Assembly: GCA_937892405.1 (NCBI GenBank)
Contig: CALAFS010000175.1
Span: 1 to 23,002 of the forward strand
Direction of reading: 5' to 3'
Length of the DNA: 23,002 nucleotides
From: an uncultured Clostridia bacterium
Lineage (GTDB): Bacteria; Bacillota; Clostridia; Oscillospirales; CAG-272
This document shows positions 14,868 through 23,002 of the stretch, in pieces. The notes under the pieces were generated by a model that ran no database searches, was not told the DNA's origin, and worked only from the letters and a program-made list of their open reading frames with translations. The first letter of the stretch is position 1. Each line of letters starts with the position of its first letter. The position numbers and the translations under genes were made by a program.

Positions 14868-17201
14868 ATGGTCATCGAGAAAATCAGCATCAAAAGTTTC
14901 GGTCGTCTGACGGACACGACGCTTGCGTTCTCGGATTCTCTGAATGTCATCGAGGGAGAAAACGAGGCGGGAAAAAGCACGATTGCCGCATTCATCAAGT
15001 ACATGCTCTACGGCTTCGGTCCCGCGCAAAACGACGGCAGACTCGACGAGAGAAAGAAACGGATCAACTGGAACACCGGCGTTGCCGAAGGTTCCATGAC
15101 GGTGCGTGTGCGTGACAAGCGCTATTTGATTACGCGCTCGACCACACCCGTGTCGGGCGGCGCGCGTCCGACCTACAAAGAAGAATCCACGATTCTTGAC
15201 CTCGAGACGGGAACGCCCGCCTTCGGAAAATCGCCAGCAGGCGAGGTCTTCTTCGGTGTCAATCGCGAATTCTTCGAGAACACCGCCTTCCTTGGCGACT
15301 TCTCCGACCCGCGCGTCAACGGAGAGAATGTCAGGGAGAACATCGAAAACATTCTCTTCTCGGGCAATGAGAAGATCAACATCTCCCGCGCGGCGGCGAA
15401 GATCAACGACAAGATGGAGGCGCTCTACCACAAGAACGGGACGGGCGGCGTCATCTTCGACCTGATGCAAAAGGAAGAGGCGCTCGAGGAGGCACTCCGC
15501 AAGTCGAACGAGAACAACCGCTCGATCCTCGCGAAAGAAGCCGAGCTCCACGAGATCCGTGCGAGAAAAAGTGCGGCGGAAGAAAAGCTCGCCTCGCTGA
15601 CCGAGCTGGATTCCTGCTACAAGAATGTCATGCTGATCCAGACCTTCGACCAGCTCCATGAGCTTGAGAAGGACTACGAAAAGAAGAATGAGGCATATAA
15701 CGCCTTTATCGAAGAAAATACGAAGAATCACTTTGTCCCCACGGCACAGTACCTGACCGACATCGCCGTCGCAAGACGCGCGGTCAGCGACTCCTACCGT
15801 GTCCTGACCGAGGCGAACGCGCGTTATGCCGACAAGAAAAACGCGGTCGGCATCACCAACGAGATCGAGAACGCGATCGAGCTCTCCGACACGCTCGGCA
15901 AAGAGGACGCGGTGCGCAAGGAAGCGAAGGACACGCACAACCGCCTGTGGTTCGGCTTCGGCGGGGCAATTCTCGCCGCTCTGATCGCGATCACCGCCAT
16001 CGTCGTGGAGATCGCCGCGACCGGCGGACTCGCCGGCGTGTTCGGCAGAGTGGTATTCGGCATCCTCGGCATCGGTGCGATCGCCGGCGGGGTATATGCC
16101 GGACTGTACGCGAAAAAGAACGATACAAGTCTGAAAGCGCTCGCGAAAAAGTTTGCGACCGAGTCCTATGCCGACCTTCTCGAAAAGATCGAATTCATCG
16201 CCGAAGCGAGAAACAAGCGCGACACCCTCGCCCGTGACACAAGCGATGCAAGCGCCGCCGTCACCGCCGCAAAGGAAGCCTACGAAAAGGCGAAGAAAGA
16301 GCTGACAAGTGTCATTCTCCGCTGGGGCGAAGAGCCGCCCGCCGGAGATCCGAACGAATTTCTCGACATGCTGGAAAGCCGTGTAACGGCGTTCCTTGAA
16401 CGGAAAAACGCGCTTGCCGAGGACAAGAACATCACCGAAATCACCGTCAAGGAGATCCGCCGCACCCTCGCCGACAAGAGCGAGATCGACATCCGCGCGA
16501 CAATCTCTCCCCTGCGCAGAAAGGCGCTCGCGGGGATCAACCACGACGGTATCATCAGCGACATCACCGAATGTCGCCGCAAGATCAAGGAAGAGGATCT
16601 GCTCGCCTTCGATGTGGAGAACGAGCTGTCCGCACTCAAGCTCAATGCCCGCGATCCGGGCGAGCTGATCTCGCAGATCTCCGCCCTGTGCGACAAGATC
16701 GACGAGCTGAAAATGCGGCACAAGGCTTACTTTGTCGCATCGGAGACTATCGCGGGTGCGGAAAAAGAACTGCGTGAGGAGATCTCTCCCCGTCTCGGCA
16801 AGTATGCGACCCGCCTCGTCGACATCATGACCGACAAAAAGTACACCGATCTCGCTGTCTCGGACGGCATGGAGGTCACCTTTACCACCCCGGACGGAGA
16901 GCGCCGCTCGGCGGACTTCCTCTCGGGCGGAACGCTCGACCTCACCTATGTCGCTCTGCGCATGGCGCTCGTCGACATGCTCTATACCGAGAAGCCCCCG
17001 CTCACGCTGGACGAGAGCTTCGCACATCAGGACAATGTGCGTGCCAAGGCGCTGATGAAGGCGCTGAAATACCTCGCGGACGAGGGACAGCAGAGCTTCG
17101 TCTTTACCTGCCGCAACCGTGAGTCCACGCTGGCAAGCGAGATGGATAAGGCCGCCTCGATCTTCCGCCTGAGCGTCGGTGCCGCGTCGCATACCGCGTA
17201 A
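14868..17201 (+). CDS. SMC/Rad50-like ATPase with central membrane hairpin (YhaN-like)
   Basis: This 777-residue protein starts at the ATG at 14868, after AAAGGAA at 14853-14859; an upstream in-frame start overlaps the previous gene and was rejected. The N-terminal ATPase half has IKSFGRL and Walker A GENEAGKST (residues 30-38). Long charged helical arms follow. In the middle, where SMC/Rad50 proteins have a hinge or hook, there are two hydrophobic segments (about 362-382 and 391-414) joined by a glycine-rich turn. The C-terminal half has the ABC signature SGGTLDLTY (686-694) and Walker B LTLDES (712-717). This resembles Bacillus YhaN, which is paired with the SbcD-like nuclease YhaO; no nuclease gene is seen here. 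A role in DNA-end processing at the membrane is inference. Confidence 0.85.
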   Translation: MVIEKISIKSFGRLTDTTLAFSDSLNVIEGENEAGKSTIAAFIKYMLYGFGPAQNDGRLDERKKRINWNTGVAEGSMTVRVRDKRYLITRSTTPVSGGARPTYKEESTILDLETGTPAFGKSPAGEVFFGVNREFFENTAFLGDFSDPRVNGENVRENIENILFSGNEKINISRAAAKINDKMEALYHKNGTGGVIFDLMQKEEALEEALRKSNENNRSILAKEAELHEIRARKSAAEEKLASLTELDSCYKNVMLIQTFDQLHELEKDYEKKNEAYNAFIEENTKNHFVPTAQYLTDIAVARRAVSDSYRVLTEANARYADKKNAVGITNEIENAIELSDTLGKEDAVRKEAKDTHNRLWFGFGGAILAALIAITAIVVEIAATGGLAGVFGRVVFGILGIGAIAGGVYAGLYAKKNDTSLKALAKKFATESYADLLEKIEFIAEARNKRDTLARDTSDASAAVTAAKEAYEKAKKELTSVILRWGEEPPAGDPNEFLDMLESRVTAFLERKNALAEDKNITEITVKEIRRTLADKSEIDIRATISPLRRKALAGINHDGIISDITECRRKIKEEDLLAFDVENELSALKLNARDPGELISQISALCDKIDELKMRHKAYFVASETIAGAEKELREEISPRLGKYATRLVDIMTDKKYTDLAVSDGMEVTFTTPDGERRSADFLSGGTLDLTYVALRMALVDMLYTEKPPLTLDESFAHQDNVRAKALMKALKYLADEGQQSFVFTCRNRESTLASEMDKAASIFRLSVGAASHTA

Positions 17202-17267
17202 ATTCTCATTTACATTCTGCATTTACAAACCTCATTCCGAATTCAAAGAAAGGCACAGGACAAAGCG

Positions 17268-18203
17268 ATGTCAACTCCGAAAAAGATTCTGATCGTCGGC
17301 AGTGCGAACATGGATCTCATTATGAATATGGGTCGTCTTCCCGCCGCGGGCGAGACACTGATCGATGACGGCGGTGTCGCCTATCTCCCCGGCGGAAAGG
17401 GCGCGGGTGTCGCCATCACCTTCTCCCACCTCGGGGTCGAGCCGCACCTCGCGGCAAAGCTCGGCGCCGATCTGCACGGGCAAAAGCTCTACTCCTTTTA
17501 CAAAGATGCCGGGATCGACACCTCGGCACTGCTCGTCGACCACGACGCACCGACCGGACTGTCGGTGATTTTACGCGAAGGGAACGGTGACGCAAGAACC
17601 ATCACCTACCCCGGTGCCAACGAATATTTAAGCTCCGAACAAGTGATCGCGGCAATGGACATCGAGCCGGACGCGCTCTGCCTCGGCTTTGAAGTCCCCT
17701 TCCCGACCGTGCTCGCGGCGGCGAAGGTCGCGGCGGGAAAAAATATCCCGATCTTCATCGACGCCTCCCCGGCGAGCAAGGAGCACGCGCTCGAAAAACT
17801 GCCGCCCGTCGAGATCTTCTCTCCGAACGAAGCGGAAACCTTCACCTACACGGGTATCATGCCGACCGGCACCGACAATTCTCTGCGTGCGGCGCTCGAT
17901 CTTTACCGCAAGGTGAAGTGCCGCCATCTGGTCATCAAGCTCGGCGCACGGGGTGCGTTCCTCTACGACGGACGCCACTTCGACCTCGTCCCGGCGTTCC
18001 GCCCCGACAAAGTCGTCGACACGACGGGCGCGGGTGACGCGTTCCAGGCGGCGATGACCCTCGCCTATCTCGAAAACGGCGGAAAGATCAAGGAAGCCGT
18101 CCGTTACGGCGCCGCCGCCGGCGCGCTCGCCGTCTCACGCAAGGGTGGCGCCGCCTCTTCTCCGACAAGAGAAGAGATCGCGCAGTTCCTCAAAACACAC
18201 TGA
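17268..18203 (+). CDS. PfkB-family carbohydrate kinase, ribokinase-like
   Basis: This 311-residue protein has an ATG preceded by AAAGAAAGG (about 17245-17253). It follows the ribokinase pattern throughout: SANMD (Asn14, Asp16), the PfkB signature GGKGAG (42-47), GFE with Glu142 in the position of the ribose-contacting Glu, and DTTGAGDAF with catalytic Asp257. Ribokinase normally reads GGKGAN; the Asn that contacts ribose is Gly47 here. The enzyme would transfer phosphate from ATP to a sugar or nucleoside. Ribose is the default guess, but the Gly substitution leaves the substrate open. It lies 66 bases after the ATPase gene and 45 before the hydrolase. No sugar transporter is nearby. Confidence 0.82.
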   Translation: MSTPKKILIVGSANMDLIMNMGRLPAAGETLIDDGGVAYLPGGKGAGVAITFSHLGVEPHLAAKLGADLHGQKLYSFYKDAGIDTSALLVDHDAPTGLSVILREGNGDARTITYPGANEYLSSEQVIAAMDIEPDALCLGFEVPFPTVLAAAKVAAGKNIPIFIDASPASKEHALEKLPPVEIFSPNEAETFTYTGIMPTGTDNSLRAALDLYRKVKCRHLVIKLGARGAFLYDGRHFDLVPAFRPDKVVDTTGAGDAFQAAMTLAYLENGGKIKEAVRYGAAAGALAVSRKGGAASSPTREEIAQFLKTH

Positions 18204-18248
18204 CGCCCGGAGAGATCCGGCACACAGGAAGAAAGGAAGGTATTCTCC

Positions 18249-19184
18249 GTGAATTACGATCTTTCGGAATTTCAGTATCCGTCAAGCGACGGAAAACACA
18301 CCATTCATGCCGAGCTTTACACCCCGAAGGTGGGCACGCCGCGCGCCATCGTTCAGCTCTCGCACGGCATGGTGGATTTTGTCGGCAGATACCGTTATCT
18401 TGCCGACGCGCTCTGTGGCGCGGGCTTTGTCTTCGCGGGTAACTGTCATCTCGGGCACGGAAAGAGTGCGGGAGGTGACGAGGATCTCGGGATTTTTTCC
18501 GAAGACGGCGGCATTGACTTTGTCCTGCGGGATCTGCACGCGATGAACAAATATCTGCGTGCCGCGTACCCGAATCTGCCCCTGGTGCTCCTCGGGCACA
18601 GCATGGGCTCCTTTATCGCCCGTGTATATACCGAGCGGTATCCGCACGATATTTCCGCTCTGATTATCCACGGTACGGGCGGTCCGAACCCGGCGCTCCC
18701 GCTCGCGAAGGCGATCGGCGCGACGGTGGAATTTTTCAAGGGGCCGCGGCACCGCAGTGCCCTGATTACCAATCTCGCCTTCGGTTCCTACAATAAGAAA
18801 TTCGACAAATCGGAGGGTCCCGACGCGTGGCTGACGCGCGACACGGCGGTCATCAAAGAATACGAAGAGGAAAAACTCTCGCACTTCCGCTTTACCGTCG
18901 CGGGATACCGCGATCTTTTCCGCCTTGTCGGACTTTCCAACGCAAAGAAGTGGTTCAACGAATTTCCGAAGCACCTGCCGACCCTGATTGTCAGCGGAAC
19001 GATGGACCCTGTCGGTGCCTACGGCAAAGGCCCCGCTTATGTATACAAGCATCTTCTTCTCGCGGGCTGCAACAATGTGACGCTGAAGCTCTATGACGGG
19101 GCACGCCACGAGCTCCACAACGAGACCAACCGGGACGAGGTCTTCCGCGACATCATCGAATGGGTGGAAAGCGCGGTTCTATGA
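18249..19184 (+). CDS. Alpha/beta hydrolase, serine aminopeptidase/monoacylglycerol lipase type
   Basis: This 311-residue protein starts at a GTG at 18249, with AAAGGAAGG at 18233-18241. The nucleophile elbow GHSMG (116-120) puts the catalytic Ser at 118. Asp253 in SGTMDPVG and His287 in GARHELHNE complete the triad. The oxyanion segment QLSHGMVDFVGRY, near residue 35, and the SxMxSF context match the Hydrolase_4 group, whose members are lysophospholipases or monoacylglycerol lipases. There is no signal peptide, so it is cytoplasmic. The natural substrate cannot be read from the sequence. The TGA overlaps the miaA start (ATGA at 19181-19184). Confidence 0.85.
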   Translation: MNYDLSEFQYPSSDGKHTIHAELYTPKVGTPRAIVQLSHGMVDFVGRYRYLADALCGAGFVFAGNCHLGHGKSAGGDEDLGIFSEDGGIDFVLRDLHAMNKYLRAAYPNLPLVLLGHSMGSFIARVYTERYPHDISALIIHGTGGPNPALPLAKAIGATVEFFKGPRHRSALITNLAFGSYNKKFDKSEGPDAWLTRDTAVIKEYEEEKLSHFRFTVAGYRDLFRLVGLSNAKKWFNEFPKHLPTLIVSGTMDPVGAYGKGPAYVYKHLLLAGCNNVTLKLYDGARHELHNETNRDEVFRDIIEWVESAVL

Positions 19185-20146
19185 TACACGCGATCGCCCT
19201 CTGCGGCCCGACGGCGTCGGGAAAAACCGCCCTCTCCGTGAAGGTCGCGAAGCGCCTCGGCTGTGAGATCATCTCCTGCGACTCCATGCAGCTCTACCGC
19301 GGCATGGACATCGGCACGGCAAAGGTCAGAAAGGACGAGACGCTCGGCGTACCGCACCACATGATCGACATTCTCGAGCCATGGGAGGATTTCTCCGTAT
19401 CGGACTACCGGGAAAGGGCGCTTGGCTGTGCGGAGGAAATCACGGCGCGGGGAAAGATCCCCTTCTTCGTCGGCGGTACGGGACTGTATATCGACAGTCT
19501 GACCCGTGCGCCCCTGTCCCGCGTGCCGGAAAGCGATCCCGCTCTGCTCGGGCACTATCAAGAGATCGCCGAGCGCGAAGGCGGAAAAGAAGAACTTCAC
19601 GCAAGGCTCACCGAAATTGACCCCGAGAGTGCCGTCGCCATTCACAAAAACAATGTACGCCGCGTGATCCGCGCCCTGATCCTCTACGATATGACGGGGC
19701 GGACAAAAAGCGTGCTTGACCGCGAGAGTCGCGCGGTGCCCGCCGACATCTCGGTCGGGCTCGTCACCCTGCTCTTTCACCGTCGGGAGACGCTCTACGA
19801 GCGGGTCGACCGCCGCGTCGACGAAATGCTCCGTGCGGGGCTCGAGGACGAAGTGCGCACCCTCATCGCCTCGGGTGCACTGCAAGAAGACAGCACCGCC
19901 GCGCAGGCGATCGGATACAAAGAATTCTCCGGTTATCTCCGCGGAGAATGTACGAGAGAAGAGGCGGCGGACGCCGTGCGCCTCGCGACGAGGCATTATG
20001 CCAAGCGCCAGCTCACCTGGTTCCGCGCCGAAAAGGACGCCATGCCTTTGTATACCGACACGGAAGACGGCGTACCGAAGGACGCGGACGCACTGACCGA
20101 AGAGCTGATTTCTCTCTATCAAACCTATTTTGCAAACAATCATTGA
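19181..20146 (+). CDS. miaA: tRNA dimethylallyltransferase MiaA
   Basis: This 321-residue protein starts at the ATG at 19181, inside the ATGA overlap with the hydrolase; the in-frame ATG at 19160 adds seven residues read from within that gene. The P-loop GPTASGKT is at residues 9-16, followed by CDSMQLYRGMDIGTAK, VPHHMIDILEP and GGTGLYIDSL, all diagnostic. The C-terminal AIGYKEF and TRHYAKRQLTWFR contact tRNA. MiaA adds a dimethylallyl group to N6 of adenosine 37 in tRNAs reading UNN codons. It has only a weak purine-rich site upstream, so translation is probably coupled to the hydrolase. It is not next to mutL or hfq, its common neighbours. Confidence 0.95.
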   Translation: MIHAIALCGPTASGKTALSVKVAKRLGCEIISCDSMQLYRGMDIGTAKVRKDETLGVPHHMIDILEPWEDFSVSDYRERALGCAEEITARGKIPFFVGGTGLYIDSLTRAPLSRVPESDPALLGHYQEIAEREGGKEELHARLTEIDPESAVAIHKNNVRRVIRALILYDMTGRTKSVLDRESRAVPADISVGLVTLLFHRRETLYERVDRRVDEMLRAGLEDEVRTLIASGALQEDSTAAQAIGYKEFSGYLRGECTREEAADAVRLATRHYAKRQLTWFRAEKDAMPLYTDTEDGVPKDADALTEELISLYQTYFANNH

Positions 20147-20183
20147 CATATAACTTAAGTCACGGAAAGAAAGGATACCCCCA

Positions 20184-21458
20184 ATGAAAGCAAGCGAACT
20201 CAAGAAACTTCTCGCGGAGGGCGCGCTCGGCGCTTATACCGCACTTTATGCCGATCCCGCAAAGCAGGCAAAGCGTATGACCGACGCGATCGACGCCTTC
20301 ACAGCGCTCTACGGTGAAGACAGAGACATCTCCCTCTTCTCCGTCCCGGGCAGAAGCGAGATTTCCGGCAACCATACCGACCACAACCACGGGTGCGTGC
20401 TCGCGGGGGCGATCGACCGTGACATTATCGCCGTCGCGGCGAAGAACGAGGACGGCGTGATCCGCTTCCACTCCGAGGGGTACCCCGAGGACACGGTGGA
20501 TCTCTCCGACATCGACGCCCCGACGCATTTCAAAAATTACAGCTCCGCGTCCCTGATCGCGGGTCTTGCGAAAGGCTTCACGAAGAGCGGCTACGCGATC
20601 GGCGGCTATGATGCCTACTCGACCACCGAGGTGCTCAAGGGCAGCGGCATTTCCTCTTCCGCGGCGTTTGAAGTCATGATCGGCAATGTGCTGAACTACT
20701 TCTACAACGACGGCAAAGTCTCCAATGTGGAGATCGCGAAGCTCTCGCAGTTCGCGGAAAATGTCTACTTCGGCAAGCCGTGCGGTCTGATGGATCAGAC
20801 GGCGTGCGCGGTGGGCGGTTTCGTCTACATTGATTTTGAAAATCCCACGGAACCCGTGATCGAACCGATTGACTTTTCCCTGACGGCGGCGGGCTATGCC
20901 CTCTGCATTGTCAACACGGGAGGCAACCATGCGAACCTGAACGAGGATTACGCCTCCGTGCCGGCGGAGATGAAGGCTGTCGCCGCCGCATTCGGCAAAG
21001 AGGTGCTCCGCGGGCTGACCGAGGACGAACTCTTTGAAAAAATCCCCGCGCTCCGCGAGACGGTGGGCGACCGCGCCATTCTGCGCGCCATTCACTTCCT
21101 GCGCGAGAACGGCAGAGTCAAGAAGATCCGCACGGCACTCAAGGAAAAGGACACCGACGCCTTCCTCACCCTCGTGCGTGCATCGGGTGACTCCTCCTTC
21201 AAATACCTTCAGAATGTCTATACCAACCAGAATCCTTCCGAGCAGGGACTTTCTCTTGCACTCGCGCTGACCGAGGGCTTCCTCACCGGGCGCGGCGGTG
21301 CCTGCCGCGTGCACGGCGGCGGTTTCGCCGGGACGATTCAGGTCTTCCTCAAGGCGGAGGATGCCGACGCTTATTGCGAGAAGATGGACAAAGTCTTCGG
21401 TCACGGCGCGGCGATGAAATTCCGGATCCGTCCGCTCGGCGCGACAAAACTCTTCTGA
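20184..21458 (+). CDS. Galactokinase-like GHMP kinase with altered sugar-binding motif
   Basis: This 424-residue protein follows AAAGGA at 20170-20175. The three GHMP motifs are present: GRSEISGNHTDHNHG (56-70), LKGSGISSSAAFE in the ATP-binding region, and GGACRVHGGGFAGT near the C-terminus. The catalytic Asp is Asp204 in GLMDQT. By alignment with Lactococcus GalK (offset 21), Arg57, His64 and Asp66 match the active-site residues. However, the sugar-contacting Glu of GEHTDY is Asn63 (GNHTDH). Annotation as galactokinase is therefore reasonable but the sugar may differ. No galT, galE or sugar transporter is adjacent. The gene is 37 bases after miaA and probably ends the cluster. Confidence 0.8.
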   Translation: MKASELKKLLAEGALGAYTALYADPAKQAKRMTDAIDAFTALYGEDRDISLFSVPGRSEISGNHTDHNHGCVLAGAIDRDIIAVAAKNEDGVIRFHSEGYPEDTVDLSDIDAPTHFKNYSSASLIAGLAKGFTKSGYAIGGYDAYSTTEVLKGSGISSSAAFEVMIGNVLNYFYNDGKVSNVEIAKLSQFAENVYFGKPCGLMDQTACAVGGFVYIDFENPTEPVIEPIDFSLTAAGYALCIVNTGGNHANLNEDYASVPAEMKAVAAAFGKEVLRGLTEDELFEKIPALRETVGDRAILRAIHFLRENGRVKKIRTALKEKDTDAFLTLVRASGDSSFKYLQNVYTNQNPSEQGLSLALALTEGFLTGRGGACRVHGGGFAGTIQVFLKAEDADAYCEKMDKVFGHGAAMKFRIRPLGATKLF

Positions 21459-21472
21459 GATCGGTAAATTTT

Positions 21473-21522
21473 CCGGATTTCTTATGAAAGTCCGGTTTAT
21501 GGGACAGAGAATTCGGTAAAAT
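21473..21522 (+). promoter_or_regulatory. Weak hairpin and possible recA promoter
   Basis: A short bulged stem (CCGGA-TTTC 21473-21481 with GAAA-G-TCCGG 21486-21495) follows the kinase stop, but only TTTAT comes after it, so it is a poor terminator. TAAAAT at 21517-21522 is a plausible -10 for recA; the best -35 in reach, GGTTTA at 21494-21499 with a 17-base spacer, is weak. No LexA-type GAAC-N4-GTTC site is visible between 21459 and 21557. Confidence 0.35.
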
Positions 21523-21557
21523 AGGCTTGCAAAAAACGAAAAGGAGTACATAAATCC

Positions 21558-22670
21558 ATGGCTACGAAAAAAAGCAGTGCGGCGGCAAACGAGATTGTCA
21601 AGCCGCAGAGCGATTCCGAAAAGAAGGCGGCAGTCGAGACCGTCATGGCGCGTATCGAACGCGAATGCGGAAAGGGTTCTATCATGCGTCTCGGCGAGAA
21701 CGCCGATATGAATGTCTCCGCCGTATCGACGGGGTCGCTGACCCTTGACCTTGCGCTCGGCATCGGCGGTATTCCGAGAGGAAGAATCACTGAGATCTAC
21801 GGTCCCGAATCTTCGGGTAAAACGACCATCGCCCTGCATGTCATCGCCGAGGTGCAGAAGGCGGGCGGCGAGGCGGCGTTCATCGACGCGGAGCATGCGC
21901 TCGACCCCGTCTATGCAAAGAAGCTCGGGGTGGACATCAACAATCTGCTTGTCTCCCAGCCCGACTGCGGTGAGCAGGCGCTGGAGATCGCGGAGACGCT
22001 CGTCAACTCGGGTGCCATCGACATCATTGTCATCGACTCGGTGGCGGCGCTTGTCCCCCGTCAGGAGATCGAAGGAGAGATGGGTGCGTCGCATGTCGGC
22101 GTACAGGCGCGTCTGATGTCTCAGGCGATGCGTAAGCTCTCCGGCTCGATTGCGAAGTCGAACGCGATCGTCATCTTTACCAACCAACTCCGTGAAAAGG
22201 TCGGCGTCATGTACGGCAACCCCGAGGTGACGACGGGCGGTCGTGCGCTGAAGTTCTATGCCTCCGTGCGTATTGATGTGCGCAAGATCGAGGTGCTGAA
22301 GAACGGGGACGAGGTCTACGGCTCCCGCACCCGTTGCAAGGTGGTCAAAAACAAGGTGGCACCTCCCTTCCGCACGGCGGAGTTCGATATTCTCTACGGC
22401 TCGGGCATTTCCAAATCGACCGAGGTCATCGACCTTGCGATCCAGCTCGGTGTCGTGGAAAAGAGCGGTGCGTGGTTCTACTACGACGGTCAGAGACTCG
22501 GTCAGGGCAAGGAAAATGTCAGAAAGCTGATCGAGAGTGACAAAGAGCTTCTCGCAAAGCTCGAAGGACAGGTCAGAGACAAGATGAAGGGCAAGGATCT
22601 CGAGGAGGCACTGCCCGAATCGGACGACGAATTTGAAATCAAGGATTTTGACGAAGGTGAAGATCTCTGA
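21558..22670 (+). CDS. recA: Recombinase RecA
   Basis: This 370-residue protein has an ATG after AAGGAG (21541-21546). It is full length for the family. Visible motifs: KGSIMRLGE, the Walker A GPESSGKTT (82-90), IDAEHALDP, Walker B IDIIVIDSVAAL, the L1/L2 DNA-binding region (EGEMGASHVGVQARLMSQ, then FTNQLREKVGVMYGNPE), and GGRALKFYASVR. The C-terminal tail is acidic (ESDDEFEIKDFDEGEDL), as usual. RecA forms filaments on single-stranded DNA, drives strand exchange and triggers LexA cleavage. recX overlaps its 3' end. Confidence 0.98.
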   Translation: MATKKSSAAANEIVKPQSDSEKKAAVETVMARIERECGKGSIMRLGENADMNVSAVSTGSLTLDLALGIGGIPRGRITEIYGPESSGKTTIALHVIAEVQKAGGEAAFIDAEHALDPVYAKKLGVDINNLLVSQPDCGEQALEIAETLVNSGAIDIIVIDSVAALVPRQEIEGEMGASHVGVQARLMSQAMRKLSGSIAKSNAIVIFTNQLREKVGVMYGNPEVTTGGRALKFYASVRIDVRKIEVLKNGDEVYGSRTRCKVVKNKVAPPFRTAEFDILYGSGISKSTEVIDLAIQLGVVEKSGAWFYYDGQRLGQGKENVRKLIESDKELLAKLEGQVRDKMKGKDLEEALPESDDEFEIKDFDEGEDL

Positions 22671-23002
22671 TTCTTTGGCTACCGTTGCCTTTCTCCGCGT
22701 GGGGAAGGAAAAGCACACGATGATCCTCGGTATCCGCACAGCGGGGGGCACGGAGCCTCTCACCGTGGGGGACGGGTTCTATGAATCGGTCGGGGCACCC
22801 CGCGTCGGGGACATTCTGGACGAAGAAACGGTAGATCTGATTTATCTCGAACATCAGAGGCGGGAGGCGATGAAAATCGCCTTGCGCCTTCTCGCTTTTG
22901 CGGACAACAGCGAGCGCTCTCTGACCGAGAAGCTGCGCCGCAAGGGAATCCCCCGCGAGATCGCCGAGGAGACGGTGCGGGAGGTGGTGCGTCTCGGATA
23001 TA
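22657..23002 (+). CDS. recX: RecX family regulator of RecA (3' end cut by window)
   Basis: The frame is open to the last base. I favour the GTG at 22657, overlapping recA by 14 bases, because it gives an N-terminus MKISDSLATVAFLRVG like other RecX proteins, and AAGGA lies at 22641-22645. The ATG at 22720 is an alternative that would remove the first strand. The first RecX three-helix unit is clear: RREAMKIALRLLAFADNSER, then SLTEKLRRKGIPREIAEE and VRLGY at the window edge. About 115 residues are present and at least one more repeat is expected beyond. RecX binds RecA filaments and limits their activity; the recA-recX order is common. Confidence 0.85.
   Translation, partial: MKISDSLATVAFLRVGKEKHTMILGIRTAGGTEPLTVGDGFYESVGAPRVGDILDEETVDLIYLEHQRREAMKIALRLLAFADNSERSLTEKLRRKGIPREIAEETVREVVRLGY

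Noticed and set aside
20143..20148. Perfect TTGACA at the end of miaA as a promoter for the kinase gene
   Set aside because: No -10-like hexamer lies 15-19 bases downstream; the ribosome binding site occupies that position.
20160..22763. 867-codon minus-strand frame across the kinase and recA
   Set aside because: It spans two unrelated certain genes and their intergenic gap, so it is a composition artefact.

Overview
This window is ordinary chromosomal DNA of a GC-rich Bacillota, most likely an anaerobic Clostridia. Support for this comes from the gene order rimP-nusA-ylxR-ylxQ-infB, the recA-recX pair, a type II pantothenate kinase, a DUF6062-type protein, strong AAAGGAG-type ribosome binding sites and consensus sigma-A promoters. 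Every gene I can support lies on the + strand. I see no tRNA, rRNA, CRISPR array, phage gene or insertion sequence.

Layout. (1) Positions 1-708 hold the 3' part of an S4-domain YlmH-type protein, closed by a terminator. (2) A promoter at 958-986 starts a probable operon: a MutS-related ATPase without the mismatch-recognition domain, type II pantothenate kinase, a two-CBS-domain protein, a 1031-residue membrane-anchored protein with a three-fold repeat I do not recognise, and a 63-residue basic protein. (3) An 834-base gap (7598-8431) is rich in stem-loops. It holds an orphan Rho-independent terminator, a strong promoter and a hairpin-bearing leader. (4) The translation/transcription operon rimP, nusA, ylxR, ylxQ, infB runs to a terminator at 13607-13641. 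(5) An AT-rich gap ends in a near-consensus promoter (13958-13986). It leads into a second long cluster: DUF6062-like CxxC/CxxH protein, SMC/YhaN-like ATPase with a membrane hairpin, ribokinase-like kinase, alpha/beta hydrolase, miaA, and an unusual galactokinase-like kinase. (6) recA follows, then recX, which runs off the end.

How the genes relate. Blocks 4 and 6 are housekeeping (ribosome maturation, elongation control, initiation, recombination). Block 5 mixes tRNA modification with sugar kinases and a membrane-tethered Rad50-like ATPase, joined by short gaps and one ATGA overlap. The best candidate for something undescribed is the coupled pair at 3777-7339: a DarB/CbpB-like CBS protein overlapping a tail-anchored cytoplasmic protein with three ~125-residue repeats. 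The duplicated CxxC...CxxH protein next to the YhaN-like ATPase and the structured gap before rimP are secondary candidates. All functional statements are inferred by eye from motifs; no database search was run.
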